A DNA stretch of 64,000 nucleotides from CAZYHS01 sp964647545 (GCA_964647545.1 CAZYHS010000005.1:1-64000); one strand, 5' to 3'; shown: positions 16,048-24,495, counted from the stretch's first letter. Notes: generated by a model not told the origin, from the letters alone. Numbers and translations: made by a program.

Positions 16048-16914
16048 ATGGCCACTCTCAAAGCTATCAGAAAGCGGATCGTTTCGACCAAGAGCACGAT
16101 GAAGCTGACGCGCGCGATGAAAATGATCGCATCGGCAAAGCTTAGGCGCGCCCAAACCAAGGCGCTGGAGTCGCGAGTCTATCGAATCGAAACCGAGAGG
16201 ATACTAAGAGAGCTCATGAGCTGTGGCGGAACATTCTCCTCAAAATTGCTTGCCCCGCAAGAAGATGCCGCGAAGAAGATAGACCTGATGATAATTTCCA
16301 GCGACAGGGGCATGTGCGGGACCTTTAACGAAACAATGATGCAGGAGACCGCTTCATTTATAAAAGATAAAACCGGCGCCGGATTCGAAGTCAACATAAC
16401 CGTCTTCGGTAAAAAAGGGCGCGACTTTCTCAAAAGAAACTCGATCAGCTTTAATGAAAGTGTGACCGGCTTGCAGGAAGAGCAACTCCCCGACATCGTA
16501 GAAAAGACGTCGGCTCGAATGCAAAAACGTTTCACCTCGGGTGAGACGTGCGAGGCGCTCATCGCGTTCAATTCTTTCATTAGCCTAAGCCAGTCCAAGC
16601 CGGTCATCAGGAGATTATTTCCGGCGGCAAACACCGAACAAAATATCGGTTATAAAATCGAACATATTTGCGAGCCATCTAGGCAGAATGTTTTCGAATA
16701 TCTCTTAGCGGAACTTGTAAGATCGTCGTTCTATCAGGCCTTTGTTGAATCGGCCGCCGGAGAGCTTGCCGCCAGAATGATGGCGATGGATAAGGCCACA
16801 AAGAACGCCAACGAACTTATCACTTCTTTGACTTCAAAATATAACAGGGCAAGACAAGGGGCCATTACAACGGAGCTGATCGATATTGTCAGCGGAGCTG
16901 AAGCCCTTAAATAA
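16048..16914 (+). CDS. atpG: ATP synthase F1 subunit gamma
   Basis: A 288-residue central-shaft subunit. The N-terminal helix ATLKAIRKRIVSTKSTMKLTRAMKMIASAKLRRAQ and the C-terminal AARMMAMDKATKNANELITSLTSKYNRARQGAITTELIDIVSGAEAL are highly conserved and form the coiled coil that rotates inside alpha3beta3. The middle contains the ISSDRGMCGTFN segment of the Rossmann-like domain. Length is typical. Confidence 0.98.
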   Translation: MATLKAIRKRIVSTKSTMKLTRAMKMIASAKLRRAQTKALESRVYRIETERILRELMSCGGTFSSKLLAPQEDAAKKIDLMIISSDRGMCGTFNETMMQETASFIKDKTGAGFEVNITVFGKKGRDFLKRNSISFNESVTGLQEEQLPDIVEKTSARMQKRFTSGETCEALIAFNSFISLSQSKPVIRRLFPAANTEQNIGYKIEHICEPSRQNVFEYLLAELVRSSFYQAFVESAAGELAARMMAMDKATKNANELITSLTSKYNRARQGAITTELIDIVSGAEALK

Positions 16915-16929
16915 GTTGACGGAGAAACC

Positions 16930-18348
16930 ATGGAACAAAAGCACAACGAATTCGGAACCGTTATTCAGGCCATTGGGCCTGTGATCGACGTGCAGTTTGA
17001 CGACGAATCTGACCTCCCCGAAATTCATACGGCGCTGCGACTGACAAACCCCGCCATCAACGACAAAGAGTGGAACCTAGTAATCGAGGTCGCTCAACAT
17101 GTCGGCGAAAACACGGTCCGCACAATTGCAATGGATTCGACCGACGGCGTCAAACGGGGCATGCAGGTTCTCAACACAAAGGCTCCGATACAAATGCCGG
17201 TTGGAAAAGAGGTGCTCGGACGAATCTTAAATGTCGTCGGCGAACCGGTCGATGAAGGGGCGCCTCTCAACGTTAAAAAATACTACCCGATCCATCGCGA
17301 AGCCCCCTCTTTCGATGAGCAAGCCACCGGACTTGAAATGTTCGAGACGGGCATCAAGGTCATCGACCTGCTGGCTCCGTATCTAAAGGGCGGCAAAATC
17401 GGGCTCTTCGGCGGCGCCGGAGTCGGCAAGACCGTAGTGCTTATGGAGCTCATCAATAACGTCGCCCAGCATCACGGCGGCTTTGCGGTATTTGCCGGAG
17501 TCGGCGAAAGAACCCGCGAAGGCAACGACCTCTGGCTCGACATGCAGGCGTCGGGAGTCATCGACAAGACGGCCCTAGTTTACGGACAAATGAACGAACC
17601 TCCCGGAGCGCGCGCAAGGGTCGCGCTTTCGGCCCTTTCGGTCGCCGAGTATTTTCGTGACGAAGAGAGGCAGGACGTTCTTCTTTTCATAGATAATATT
17701 TACCGTTTTACTCAGGCCGGAAGCGAGGTTTCGACATTGCTTGGCCGTATGCCCTCCGCCGTCGGCTATCAGCCAACACTTGCCACCGAAATGGGTGAGC
17801 TACAGGAAAGAATCACATCGACCAAGAACGGTTCGATAACTTCGGTTCAAGCTATTTATGTTCCGGCAGACGACCTTACCGATCCGGCGCCGGCGACGAC
17901 ATTCTCGCATCTTGACGCCACCACGGTTCTATCAAGAGCCCTGACCGAACTCGGCATCTATCCCGCCGTCGATCCACTCGATTCAACGTCCAGAATCTTG
18001 GCCCCCGACATTGTCGGCGAAGAGCACTACAAGACCGCACGCGAAGTGCAGCGAATCTTACAGCGCTACAAAGACCTGCAGGACATTATTGCCATTCTTG
18101 GAGTTGACGAACTTTCCGACGAAGACAAGGCTCTTGTCTCAAGAGCAAGAAAGATCCAAAAATTCCTTTCACAGCCTTTTACGGTCGCCGAAAAGTTCAC
18201 CGGATTTAAAGGCAAGTATGTGAAACTTCCCGACACGATCAGAAGCTTCAAAGAAATTTGCGAAGGAAAACACGACTCGTTACCTGAACAGGCGTTCTAC
18301 ATGGTGGGGGCCATCGAAGAGGCCGTTGAGAAAGCAAAAACTCTTTAA
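16930..18348 (+). CDS. atpD: ATP synthase F1 subunit beta
   Basis: A 472-residue catalytic subunit. Walker A GGAGVGKTV, the GERTREGNDL motif, Walker B region VLLFIDNIYRFTQAGSEVS, the signature GRMPSAVGYQPTLATEMG, and DELSDEDKALV (the DELSEED-type lever) are all present. The ATG at 16930 has GGAG just upstream. One small deviation is Tyr in place of the usual Phe in IDNIFRF. The other catalytic residues look intact. Confidence 0.98.
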   Translation: MEQKHNEFGTVIQAIGPVIDVQFDDESDLPEIHTALRLTNPAINDKEWNLVIEVAQHVGENTVRTIAMDSTDGVKRGMQVLNTKAPIQMPVGKEVLGRILNVVGEPVDEGAPLNVKKYYPIHREAPSFDEQATGLEMFETGIKVIDLLAPYLKGGKIGLFGGAGVGKTVVLMELINNVAQHHGGFAVFAGVGERTREGNDLWLDMQASGVIDKTALVYGQMNEPPGARARVALSALSVAEYFRDEERQDVLLFIDNIYRFTQAGSEVSTLLGRMPSAVGYQPTLATEMGELQERITSTKNGSITSVQAIYVPADDLTDPAPATTFSHLDATTVLSRALTELGIYPAVDPLDSTSRILAPDIVGEEHYKTAREVQRILQRYKDLQDIIAILGVDELSDEDKALVSRARKIQKFLSQPFTVAEKFTGFKGKYVKLPDTIRSFKEICEGKHDSLPEQAFYMVGAIEEAVEKAKTL

Positions 18349-18350
18349 TT

Positions 18351-18584
18351 ATGAACCTGCGGATCATCACAAAAGAAAAAGAGACGCTATCTACCGAATC
18401 GAGTTCGGTTTCTTTGCCCGGCGAATGCGGCAGAATGAAGGTTCTTCCCGGTCACGCGAATCTTATCGCCAAGCTGCAAAACGGTTTAATTAGCTACTCG
18501 ACCGGCTCAAATATAAAAACAATTTCTATCCGCGGCGGCATTGTGGAAGTAGCGCAAGACAACATCACCGTGCTTGTAAATTGA
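18351..18584 (+). CDS. atpC: ATP synthase F1 subunit epsilon, lacking the C-terminal domain
   Basis: Only 77 residues, against about 130-140 in most bacteria. It contains the complete N-terminal beta-sandwich (LRIITKEKETLSTESSSVSLPGECGRMKVLPGHANLIAKLQ, then ISIRGGIVEVAQDNITVLVN) and then stops. The C-terminal helical hairpin that inhibits ATP hydrolysis is absent, and no frame downstream restores it. A strong terminator follows 16 bases later, so the end is genuine rather than a frameshift. The rotor-binding function should be kept and epsilon inhibition lost. Short epsilon subunits are known in some other bacteria. Confidence 0.92.
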   Translation: MNLRIITKEKETLSTESSSVSLPGECGRMKVLPGHANLIAKLQNGLISYSTGSNIKTISIRGGIVEVAQDNITVLVN

Positions 18585-18600
18585 AAACATGACGAGATGC

Positions 18601-18636
18601 GCCGGCGGCCTTCGACGACCGCCGGCACTCTCTTTT
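18601..18636 (+). terminator. Rho-independent terminator of the atp operon
   Basis: GCCGGCGG (18601-18608), ten-base loop, CCGCCGGC (18619-18626), then a pyrimidine run ending TCTCTTTT (18629-18636). The eight-base all-GC stem lies 16 bases after the atpC stop. The comEA-like gene converges on it from the other side. Confidence 0.9.
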
Positions 18637-18662
18637 GGAAGGGCTCGAAGAACTGGAGGGGG

Positions 18663-19022
18663 TTATTTTCCAGCCGAGCTTGCTTGCGCAGATGCGAGCG
18701 ACGTCACCTGCGCGGTTGGGGCTGATTTAACTCCTGATTGGGCGTTGGTTGCACCGTCAATTACAAGATACGGAGCGATCTTCTCGAACATCTTGTCGCC
18801 GATTCCTTTCACATCTTTGATCTGATCGATGCTTTGGAAGGGCTGGCTCTGCCTGAAACTTACGATCGCTTCGGCCTTAGCTTTCCCGATTCCGGGGAGC
18901 ATCATCAACTCTTCGACGGTGGCCGTGTTGATATTTACGCTTCCGCTAACGGTCTTTGGGGCGGCACTTGCCTGAGCTGCAATAAACAACACGACCGCGG
19001 CGATAATTAACTTCTTAATCAT
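18663..19022 (-). CDS. Exported ComEA-like helix-hairpin-helix DNA-binding protein
   Basis: A 119-residue protein with a Sec signal peptide (MIKKLIIAAVVLFIAAQASAA, cleavage after ASA likely), then a ComEA-type double helix-hairpin-helix domain: NINTATVEELMMLPGIGKAKAEAIVSFR and FQSIDQIKDVKGIGDKMFEKIAPYL. Such proteins bind double-stranded DNA in the periplasm during transformation. The tail of about 30 residues is Ala/Ser-rich and disordered. It overlaps the preceding small gene by eight bases, indicating coupling. No other competence gene is nearby, so a role in DNA uptake is plausible but unproven. Confidence 0.88.
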   Translation of the reverse strand: MIKKLIIAAVVLFIAAQASAAPKTVSGSVNINTATVEELMMLPGIGKAKAEAIVSFRQSQPFQSIDQIKDVKGIGDKMFEKIAPYLVIDGATNAQSGVKSAPTAQVTSLASAQASSAGK

Positions 19023-19218
19023 ACTGTCTCTCCTTTGTTTTGTTTTCTCTTGGATCTCTTATGTGGAGCTTTCCGTCTATCGGAACGACATCGAGAAGCG
19101 CATTGATGGATCCGTCACGATTGACGAACGCCGAGCCAATTCTCGTCCAAACGCTTTTTCGATTATCTCCCAGCTCTTTGATGTGAAACACATCTTTTCG
19201 TTGCGACATTTCTGCCAT
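19015..19218 (-). CDS. Small conserved hypothetical protein
   Basis: A 67-residue protein (MAEMSQRKDVFHIKELGDNR...) with a compact pattern VWTRIGSAFVNRDGSINALLDVVPIDGKLHIRD. I recognise this as a recurrent small-protein pattern in deltaproteobacteria-like genomes but know no function. There is no signal peptide, membrane helix or cysteine. The ATG at 19216-19218 has AAGGAA upstream; an alternative ATG lies ten bases downstream, out of preference. It overlaps the comEA-like start by eight bases. A perfect 14-base palindrome, CGTGCGCGCGCACG (19244-19257), lies 26 bases upstream and may be regulatory. Confidence 0.7.
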   Translation of the reverse strand: MAEMSQRKDVFHIKELGDNRKSVWTRIGSAFVNRDGSINALLDVVPIDGKLHIRDPRENKTKERQYD

Positions 19219-19369
19219 TTGAATTCCTTTCTTTTGAAACTAACGTGCGCGCGCACGCATTCATTCAATGCAAGCCATGCCGGCTTCGCCACATGCGCGG
19301 CAATCGAGGTTATGAGAATGTTTGGAGGTTTAACTAAGTATGTTTTCTGGGCGGCGGTGTTCGAAAAAA

Positions 19370-20344
19370 CTACAGGCCTCTGCTGACGGCAAAATCGGCC
19401 AGAGCAGTCATGGAATCCTTCTCTAAAGAGGGCTTAAAGAAGGCGATGGAATTCTTAGCTCTTTCTGCGTAGCTCTTGGCAAGAGACTGCGTCTCCTCAA
19501 GAGTCGAATATTTCTTTAGAATATCTATCACTCTTAAAAGTACGGTCTCATCGAGAGAGTTGCTAAGCAGCGACTCTCTGATTATCGCGGCTTCGGACGA
19601 AGAGCATTTTTTTAATGCGATGATCACAGGGAGGGTCAATTTTCCTTCGCAAAGATCGGTTCCGGCCTTTTTGCCGAACCTCTCTTCAGTGGCGGTGTAA
19701 TCAAGTACGTCGTCGATCAACTGAAAGGCAATCCCGACGTTTAGGCCGTAGTCGGCCAGCGCCTGTTCGAACTTCTCGGGAGCTCCCGCCGCAATTGCCC
19801 CGATTTTGCACGAACATGAAAACAGCATCGCGGTCTTTAATTTGATGATTTTGAGATATTCGTCGGAAGATATCGTAAAATTGTTGCTCGTAACAATTTC
19901 TAATATCTCGCCTTCGGTGGTTGACCACACGCCTTCAATCAAGGCGCTAAGAACCCGCTGGCTGCCGAACCTTATGGCAAGGTCGCTCGCCTTGCACCAA
20001 AGATAGTCTCCGACCAAAATCGATATCTGATTTCCCCATTTTGCATTTGTGGAGGCTCGGCCTCGCCTTACCTTGGCGTTGTCTAAAACGTCGTCGTGAA
20101 GCAGGCTTGCCGCATGTACCATCTCAACCGCAGCCGCAAGGGGAACCGACTTTTCTTTGCAAATGCCAAGCAGTTTTGCCGACAAAAGCAGCATAGCGGG
20201 ACGAATCCGTTTTCCACCGCCGCCGATAACGTATTTTGCGGCGCTGTCTACAAGCTCGATGTCGGACGCACAGCTTTTGGAAATCAGATCTTCGACTTCC
20301 CGAAGCTCGGGGCTAACCGGCAGTGTGATCGTTGCAAGGGACAT
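19370..20344 (-). CDS. Polyprenyl diphosphate synthase (trans-isoprenyl transferase)
   Basis: A 324-residue all-helical prenyltransferase. The first aspartate-rich motif is LLHDDVLDNAKVRRG and the second is QLIDDVLDYTATEERFGK; GGGGKRIRPAMLLLSAKL precedes them. It condenses isopentenyl diphosphate with an allylic diphosphate, most likely making the octaprenyl-type side chain of a respiratory quinone (IspB-like); chain length cannot be read. I use the ATG at 20342-20344; an in-frame GTG at 20360-20362 would add six residues. It is divergent from the esterase gene with an 81-base gap. The quinone would feed the complex I encoded at 56-64 kb. Confidence 0.93.
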   Translation of the reverse strand: MSLATITLPVSPELREVEDLISKSCASDIELVDSAAKYVIGGGGKRIRPAMLLLSAKLLGICKEKSVPLAAAVEMVHAASLLHDDVLDNAKVRRGRASTNAKWGNQISILVGDYLWCKASDLAIRFGSQRVLSALIEGVWSTTEGEILEIVTSNNFTISSDEYLKIIKLKTAMLFSCSCKIGAIAAGAPEKFEQALADYGLNVGIAFQLIDDVLDYTATEERFGKKAGTDLCEGKLTLPVIIALKKCSSSEAAIIRESLLSNSLDETVLLRVIDILKKYSTLEETQSLAKSYAERAKNSIAFFKPSLEKDSMTALADFAVSRGL

Positions 20345-20425
20345 AGTTCTTAACTGCTCCACGCGCGGCTTAGCAGCTGGGCTGCTTTGTTGTCAAAAGA
20401 TATATTTCGTGTTAGCCTCGGCCTC

Positions 20426-21196
20426 ATGAACAACAAAGGCGTCCTTTTGCTTCACGGTTTAACCGGAACGCCGGCCAACATGGCCCCCGTCTCGGCGGCG
20501 CTTTCCGATAGAGGATATCTGGTTAAAGCCCCTCTCATTGCGGGGCATGGAACGTCACCGAAAGCCCTTGCCAAAAGCAGCCGAAATGATTGGTTCGCTT
20601 CGGTGGAAAAGGCCTACAAAGAACTTTGTAGCGATCTTAACAAAAGCGGCAAGCAAGGAGATTCGCCAAAGATATTTTGCGCGGGGCTCTCTCTGGGGAG
20701 TTTGCTCGCACTTGAGCTGGCGCTGTACCTCGAAGAGAAGTCAACCCCGCTTGCGGGAATAGCCTGCCTTGCGACTCCACTTAAGCTCTCAAAATTTACC
20801 GAAGCCTTTCTGCTGCCGATTTCACACATTCCTTTGGTAAAGTGTTTTATAAAATTCACTTCAAAGAAGTGGGAGCTTGGCGTATTTGAGCCGATAGGAC
20901 GCGCGATCTATCAAAACAGCAGCCTGCAAAAGACCCCTGTCGCTTCCGCTCATGAATTGCAAAAGCTGCAGCGCGAAATAATTCCGCAACTTCCCAATTT
21001 AAAAACGCCGATTATCGTAATTCACGCAGCACAAGACTCGATAGCTCCGATTGTAAATCTTAAACTGCTTGCAAACATCGCCTCCGGCGCGGTCAAAAGA
21101 ACCATAACCCTTGAGGCGAGCGGGCACGTCATAACATTAGACGCAGAAAAAGATTTGGTTGCAGAAAGCGTGTGTGATTTTTTCGATTCGCTCTAA
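20426..21196 (+). CDS. Alpha/beta-hydrolase, carboxylesterase/monoacylglycerol lipase-like
   Basis: A 256-residue serine hydrolase. The oxyanion-hole segment VLLLHGLTGTPANM, the nucleophile elbow GLSLGS, the acid residue in HAAQDSIAP and the histidine in LEASGHVITLD form a complete catalytic triad. The pattern resembles YvaK/Est30-type carboxylesterases. I chose the ATG at 20426, which starts just before the first strand; a TTG at 20387 would add 13 unlikely residues. It ends 13 bases before the convergent mnmG stop. The substrate is unknown. Confidence 0.87.
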   Translation: MNNKGVLLLHGLTGTPANMAPVSAALSDRGYLVKAPLIAGHGTSPKALAKSSRNDWFASVEKAYKELCSDLNKSGKQGDSPKIFCAGLSLGSLLALELALYLEEKSTPLAGIACLATPLKLSKFTEAFLLPISHIPLVKCFIKFTSKKWELGVFEPIGRAIYQNSSLQKTPVASAHELQKLQREIIPQLPNLKTPIIVIHAAQDSIAPIVNLKLLANIASGAVKRTITLEASGHVITLDAEKDLVAESVCDFFDSL

Positions 21197-21209
21197 GAGA
21201 ACTTGACGA

Positions 21210-22997
21210 CTATTTAAGGTAGATCATCAAAATATGAATCGCTGCGGGAGTAACGCCCGATATCTCGGACGCCGCAGCAAGGCTCGCGGGTTTTATCTCA
21301 TCGAGCTTTGCGCGCACCTCGTTTGAAAGCCCCGCTACTTTGGAATAATCGAAATTTTTTGGGATTTTAAAACGCTCAAGCTCTTTCAGCTTGTCCACCA
21401 TTTCCGACTGAAGCTTTATGTAGCCTTCGTATTTAAATTCGATCTGCGCGGCTTCGATGGCGTCACTATCGATCGAATCAAAGACCGGCTGAGATTTTTT
21501 TCTTTTCGCAGCATCTTTCATTTGCGCGACCATGCCGGCGACATCGTTTCTCTTTTTTTCGAACCGCAAGAACTGCTCTTCGTCAAGCAGCCCCGCTTCA
21601 AACCCAATTTGCGAAAGTCGCATGTCGGCGTTATCTTCGCGCAGCAGCAGGCGATATTCGGCGCGGGAGGTGAACATCCTGTATGGCTCATCGGTCCCTT
21701 TTGTCACAAGGTCGTCGATGAGAACTCCGATGTAAGCTTCGCTTCGTGACAAAACTACCGGCTCAAGACCAAGCAGCGCGCGTGCTGCGTTCATGCCGGC
21801 CATAAGGCCTTGCGCCGCCGCCTCTTCATAACCGCTCGTTCCGTTTATTTGACCCGCGCACCAGAGCCCGCGAATCACCTTCGTTTCAAGCGAAGCAAAA
21901 AGCTGCGTCGGATGAATGAAGTCATATTCGACGGCATATCCAGATCTGGCTATCTTAGCGCGCTCGAGCCCTTTGATCGATCTCACCATCGCAAGCTGCA
22001 CATCTAAAGGAAGTGAGGTCGATAAGCCGTTCACATAAACTTCCGGAATGTCGAGCCCCTCCGGTTCGATAAAAATATGATGCCGCTCTTTATCCGAAAA
22101 ACGCACGATCTTATCTTCGATCGACGGACAATATCTCGGGCCGACCCCTTTGATCTTGCCCGAATACAGCGGCGAACGACTAAGGGCAATGCGAATTATC
22201 TCGTGAGTTGTTTCGTTCGTGTAGGCGATAAAGCACGGCACTTGCAAAAGCCGATGGCAGATCTTTCTGAAGGAAAAACCGCGCGCATCTTTGTCGCCGT
22301 CCTGCCTTTCGAGAAGCGAATAATCGATCGAGTCTGAAACAAGCCTCGGACAGGTTCCGGTCTTAAGTCTGCCGAGCTTCAACCCTGCTTCAATCAGGCT
22401 CTTTGAAAGTCCGCGCACCGAAAAGTCGTCGGCGCGACCCCCCTCGACATGTTCCATTCCAAAATGGAGGAGACCGTTCAAAAAAGTTCCGGTGGTTATG
22501 ATAACGTGGGGCGCAAAAAAACTTTTGCCGTCACCTGTTTCGACTCCGGCGATTGTACCGTTTGAGACGATGATTTTTTCTACGATCGACTCGACAACGC
22601 TTAGGCCTTCCGGAACCGGCTGAGCCGCGCTCTTCGCCAGCAATAGCGCGTCTTGCATGTAGCGAATGTAAGAGGTGCGGTCTGTTTGCACGCGCGTCGC
22701 GCGCACCGCCGGCCCCTTGCTCATGTTAAGTCGCCTAAACTGAATTGCCGTAAGATCGGCCGCGACTCCCATTTCGCCGCCGAGAGCGTCGATCTCTTTG
22801 ACCAGATGCCCCTTGGCAAGACCGCCGATCGAAGGATTGCACGAAAGATGCCCGATTGTTGAAAGCTTACCCGTCACCACCAAAACTCTCGGCGCTTTTT
22901 TTCCGCCGCGCGCAAGAACACGCAAACCAGCAAGCGCCGCTTCACATCCGGCGTGTCCGGCACCTACCACAATAATGTCGAATATATTTTTTGTCAC
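21210..22997 (-). CDS. mnmG: tRNA uridine-5-carboxymethylaminomethyl modification enzyme MnmG (GidA)
   Basis: A 595-residue FAD enzyme that with MnmE installs the cmnm5 group at wobble uridine 34. The dinucleotide-binding motif VVGAGHAGCEAALAG is at the N-terminus. The signatures GPRYCPSIEDKIVRF and GLWCAGQINGTSGYEEAAAQGLMAGMNAA are present, plus TSRAEYRLLLREDNAD and the C-terminal helical domain. It lies two bases downstream of mnmE on the same strand; the two partners are co-transcribed. Confidence 0.98.
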   Translation of the reverse strand: MTKNIFDIIVVGAGHAGCEAALAGLRVLARGGKKAPRVLVVTGKLSTIGHLSCNPSIGGLAKGHLVKEIDALGGEMGVAADLTAIQFRRLNMSKGPAVRATRVQTDRTSYIRYMQDALLLAKSAAQPVPEGLSVVESIVEKIIVSNGTIAGVETGDGKSFFAPHVIITTGTFLNGLLHFGMEHVEGGRADDFSVRGLSKSLIEAGLKLGRLKTGTCPRLVSDSIDYSLLERQDGDKDARGFSFRKICHRLLQVPCFIAYTNETTHEIIRIALSRSPLYSGKIKGVGPRYCPSIEDKIVRFSDKERHHIFIEPEGLDIPEVYVNGLSTSLPLDVQLAMVRSIKGLERAKIARSGYAVEYDFIHPTQLFASLETKVIRGLWCAGQINGTSGYEEAAAQGLMAGMNAARALLGLEPVVLSRSEAYIGVLIDDLVTKGTDEPYRMFTSRAEYRLLLREDNADMRLSQIGFEAGLLDEEQFLRFEKKRNDVAGMVAQMKDAAKRKKSQPVFDSIDSDAIEAAQIEFKYEGYIKLQSEMVDKLKELERFKIPKNFDYSKVAGLSNEVRAKLDEIKPASLAAASEISGVTPAAIHILMIYLK

Positions 22998-22999
22998 AA

Positions 23000-24358
23000 T
23001 TACTTACCAATGCAGAATTTCGAAAATATCTCGTTAAGAACGGCGTCGGGGGTGACCTCTCCCGCGATCTCGCCCAGCGCGCTCATTGCATTTTGCAGAT
23101 GCAGCGCGATGAATTCGGCCGACTCTTTTTTACCGGCCGTCTCAAGCGCCGCATTCAGCGACTCAATGGTTCGCTCCAAAATGTTTTTATGCCGCTGACT
23201 TGTGATCACAATGTCGGATTCGCCTGTCGAGTTTTCGGTCAAAGCAAATTTTGTCAGCTCTGAAACAAGCTCGCTAATTCCTTCGCCGGTCTTGGCGCTA
23301 ACTTTTAAATCGACGCCCGCGTGACAACTTGACGTGCCGACATCTATTTTGTTCGCAACGACAAGCCGCTTATAAACTTTTGTCTCTTCCAAAAGTTTTT
23401 CGTTGTCGTCGTGGTCGCTTGAAGACGCGTCTAAAATCACAAGCACAAGATCGGCGCCGGAAATTTTTTCCCGAGCACGTTCGATCCCAAGCTGTTCGAT
23501 TTCGCAGGAGGCATCTCTAAGACCTGCGGTATCGACAAGATGAAAAAGAGCACCGCCAAAAGTCGCGCTGGCCTCAATTGTATCGCGAGTTGTCCCCGGA
23601 GTGTGGTGCACTATCGCCCGCTCGTGTCCAAGGAGTCGGTTTAAAATGCTCGACTTTCCAACGTTCGGTCTGCCAACCAAAGCCACCCGAACGCCGTCAC
23701 AAATCAAGCGCCCTTCATTATATGTAGAGATTAAGCCCCTTAAACGAGCGGAGAGGTCGGTAAGTTTATTTGCGACCTGTTCGTGTTCTATAAACTCTAT
23801 ATCCTCTTCGGGAAAATCTATCGTAGCCTCGACAAAGGCCTTAATTTGCTTGAGCTCTTCTTGTAACCCTTTAATAATATTAGACAATCTGCCAGATAAG
23901 TGTTCGTTGGCGATCTTTAGCGCTCGCTCGCTTGTGGCGCTAATAACTTCAGCCACCGCCTCGGCCTGTGCCAAGTCCATTTTCCCGTTTAAAAACGAGC
24001 GCTTAGTGAACTCGCCCGGTTCTGCGGCTCGGGCTCCGCTTTTAAATATTGCCTCTAGCACCGCCTTTGTCGAGTAGGCCCCGCCGTGGCAATAAATTTC
24101 AACCACATCCTCGCCGGTATAGGAATTTGGACCCGCCATAAACGAACAGAGCACATTATCAATTACGCCCCCGCCAACTGTTGATATCTTTCCATAGTAT
24201 AAACGATGGCTTACAAACTTATTCACAGGATGAGAGGGGTTTATCCACACCTCTGCGATAACGGCTCTGGAGAGTGGGCCTGATATTCGTATCATGCCAA
24301 CCGCGCCCACTCCATGGGGGGTGGAAATCGCGGCTATTGTGTCTCTACGATTGTGCAT
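23000..24358 (-). CDS. mnmE: tRNA modification GTPase MnmE (TrmE)
   Basis: A protein of about 452 residues with the N-terminal tetrahydrofolate-binding domain (DTIAAISTPHGVGAVGMIRISG), a helical domain and an inserted G domain: Walker A GRPNVGKSS, TTRD, DTAGLR and NKID. The C-terminus ends FSKFCIGK, the conserved C-x-G-K. The start is uncertain: I use the ATG at 24356-24358, which leaves five residues before DTIAAI as in E. coli. ATG at 24371-24373 and TTG at 24395-24397 are in frame. Two DnaA-box-like sequences (24219-24227, 24241-24249) lie inside the gene. Confidence 0.94.
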   Translation of the reverse strand: MHNRRDTIAAISTPHGVGAVGMIRISGPLSRAVIAEVWINPSHPVNKFVSHRLYYGKISTVGGGVIDNVLCSFMAGPNSYTGEDVVEIYCHGGAYSTKAVLEAIFKSGARAAEPGEFTKRSFLNGKMDLAQAEAVAEVISATSERALKIANEHLSGRLSNIIKGLQEELKQIKAFVEATIDFPEEDIEFIEHEQVANKLTDLSARLRGLISTYNEGRLICDGVRVALVGRPNVGKSSILNRLLGHERAIVHHTPGTTRDTIEASATFGGALFHLVDTAGLRDASCEIEQLGIERAREKISGADLVLVILDASSSDHDDNEKLLEETKVYKRLVVANKIDVGTSSCHAGVDLKVSAKTGEGISELVSELTKFALTENSTGESDIVITSQRHKNILERTIESLNAALETAGKKESAEFIALHLQNAMSALGEIAGEVTPDAVLNEIFSKFCIGK

Positions 24359-24377
24359 GGCGTCGGGAGGCATATAA

Positions 24378-24495
24378 AATTGACCGCTTTTACTCAAGCA
24401 CTAATTTGACCGCAAAATCACGTCCGCGTTAATAAATTGAGTGCTTGACACCCAGCGGAAAATTCACTAATTGACCGCCGGCTTAACAATATAAT
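24378..24495 (+). promoter_or_regulatory. Promoter/operator region of the gap operon with repeated elements
   Basis: A perfect -10 box TATAAT (24490-24495) precedes gap by 30 bases, but no -35 box is correctly spaced; TTGACC at 24471-24476 is only 13 bases away. Three copies of AATT(T)GACCGC occur at 24378-24387, 24403-24413 and 24469-24478, the last covering the -35 zone. An inverted repeat TCAAGCACT (24394-24402) / AGTGCTTGA (24440-24448) lies between them. The pattern suggests control by a dedicated regulator (inference). Confidence 0.5.
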
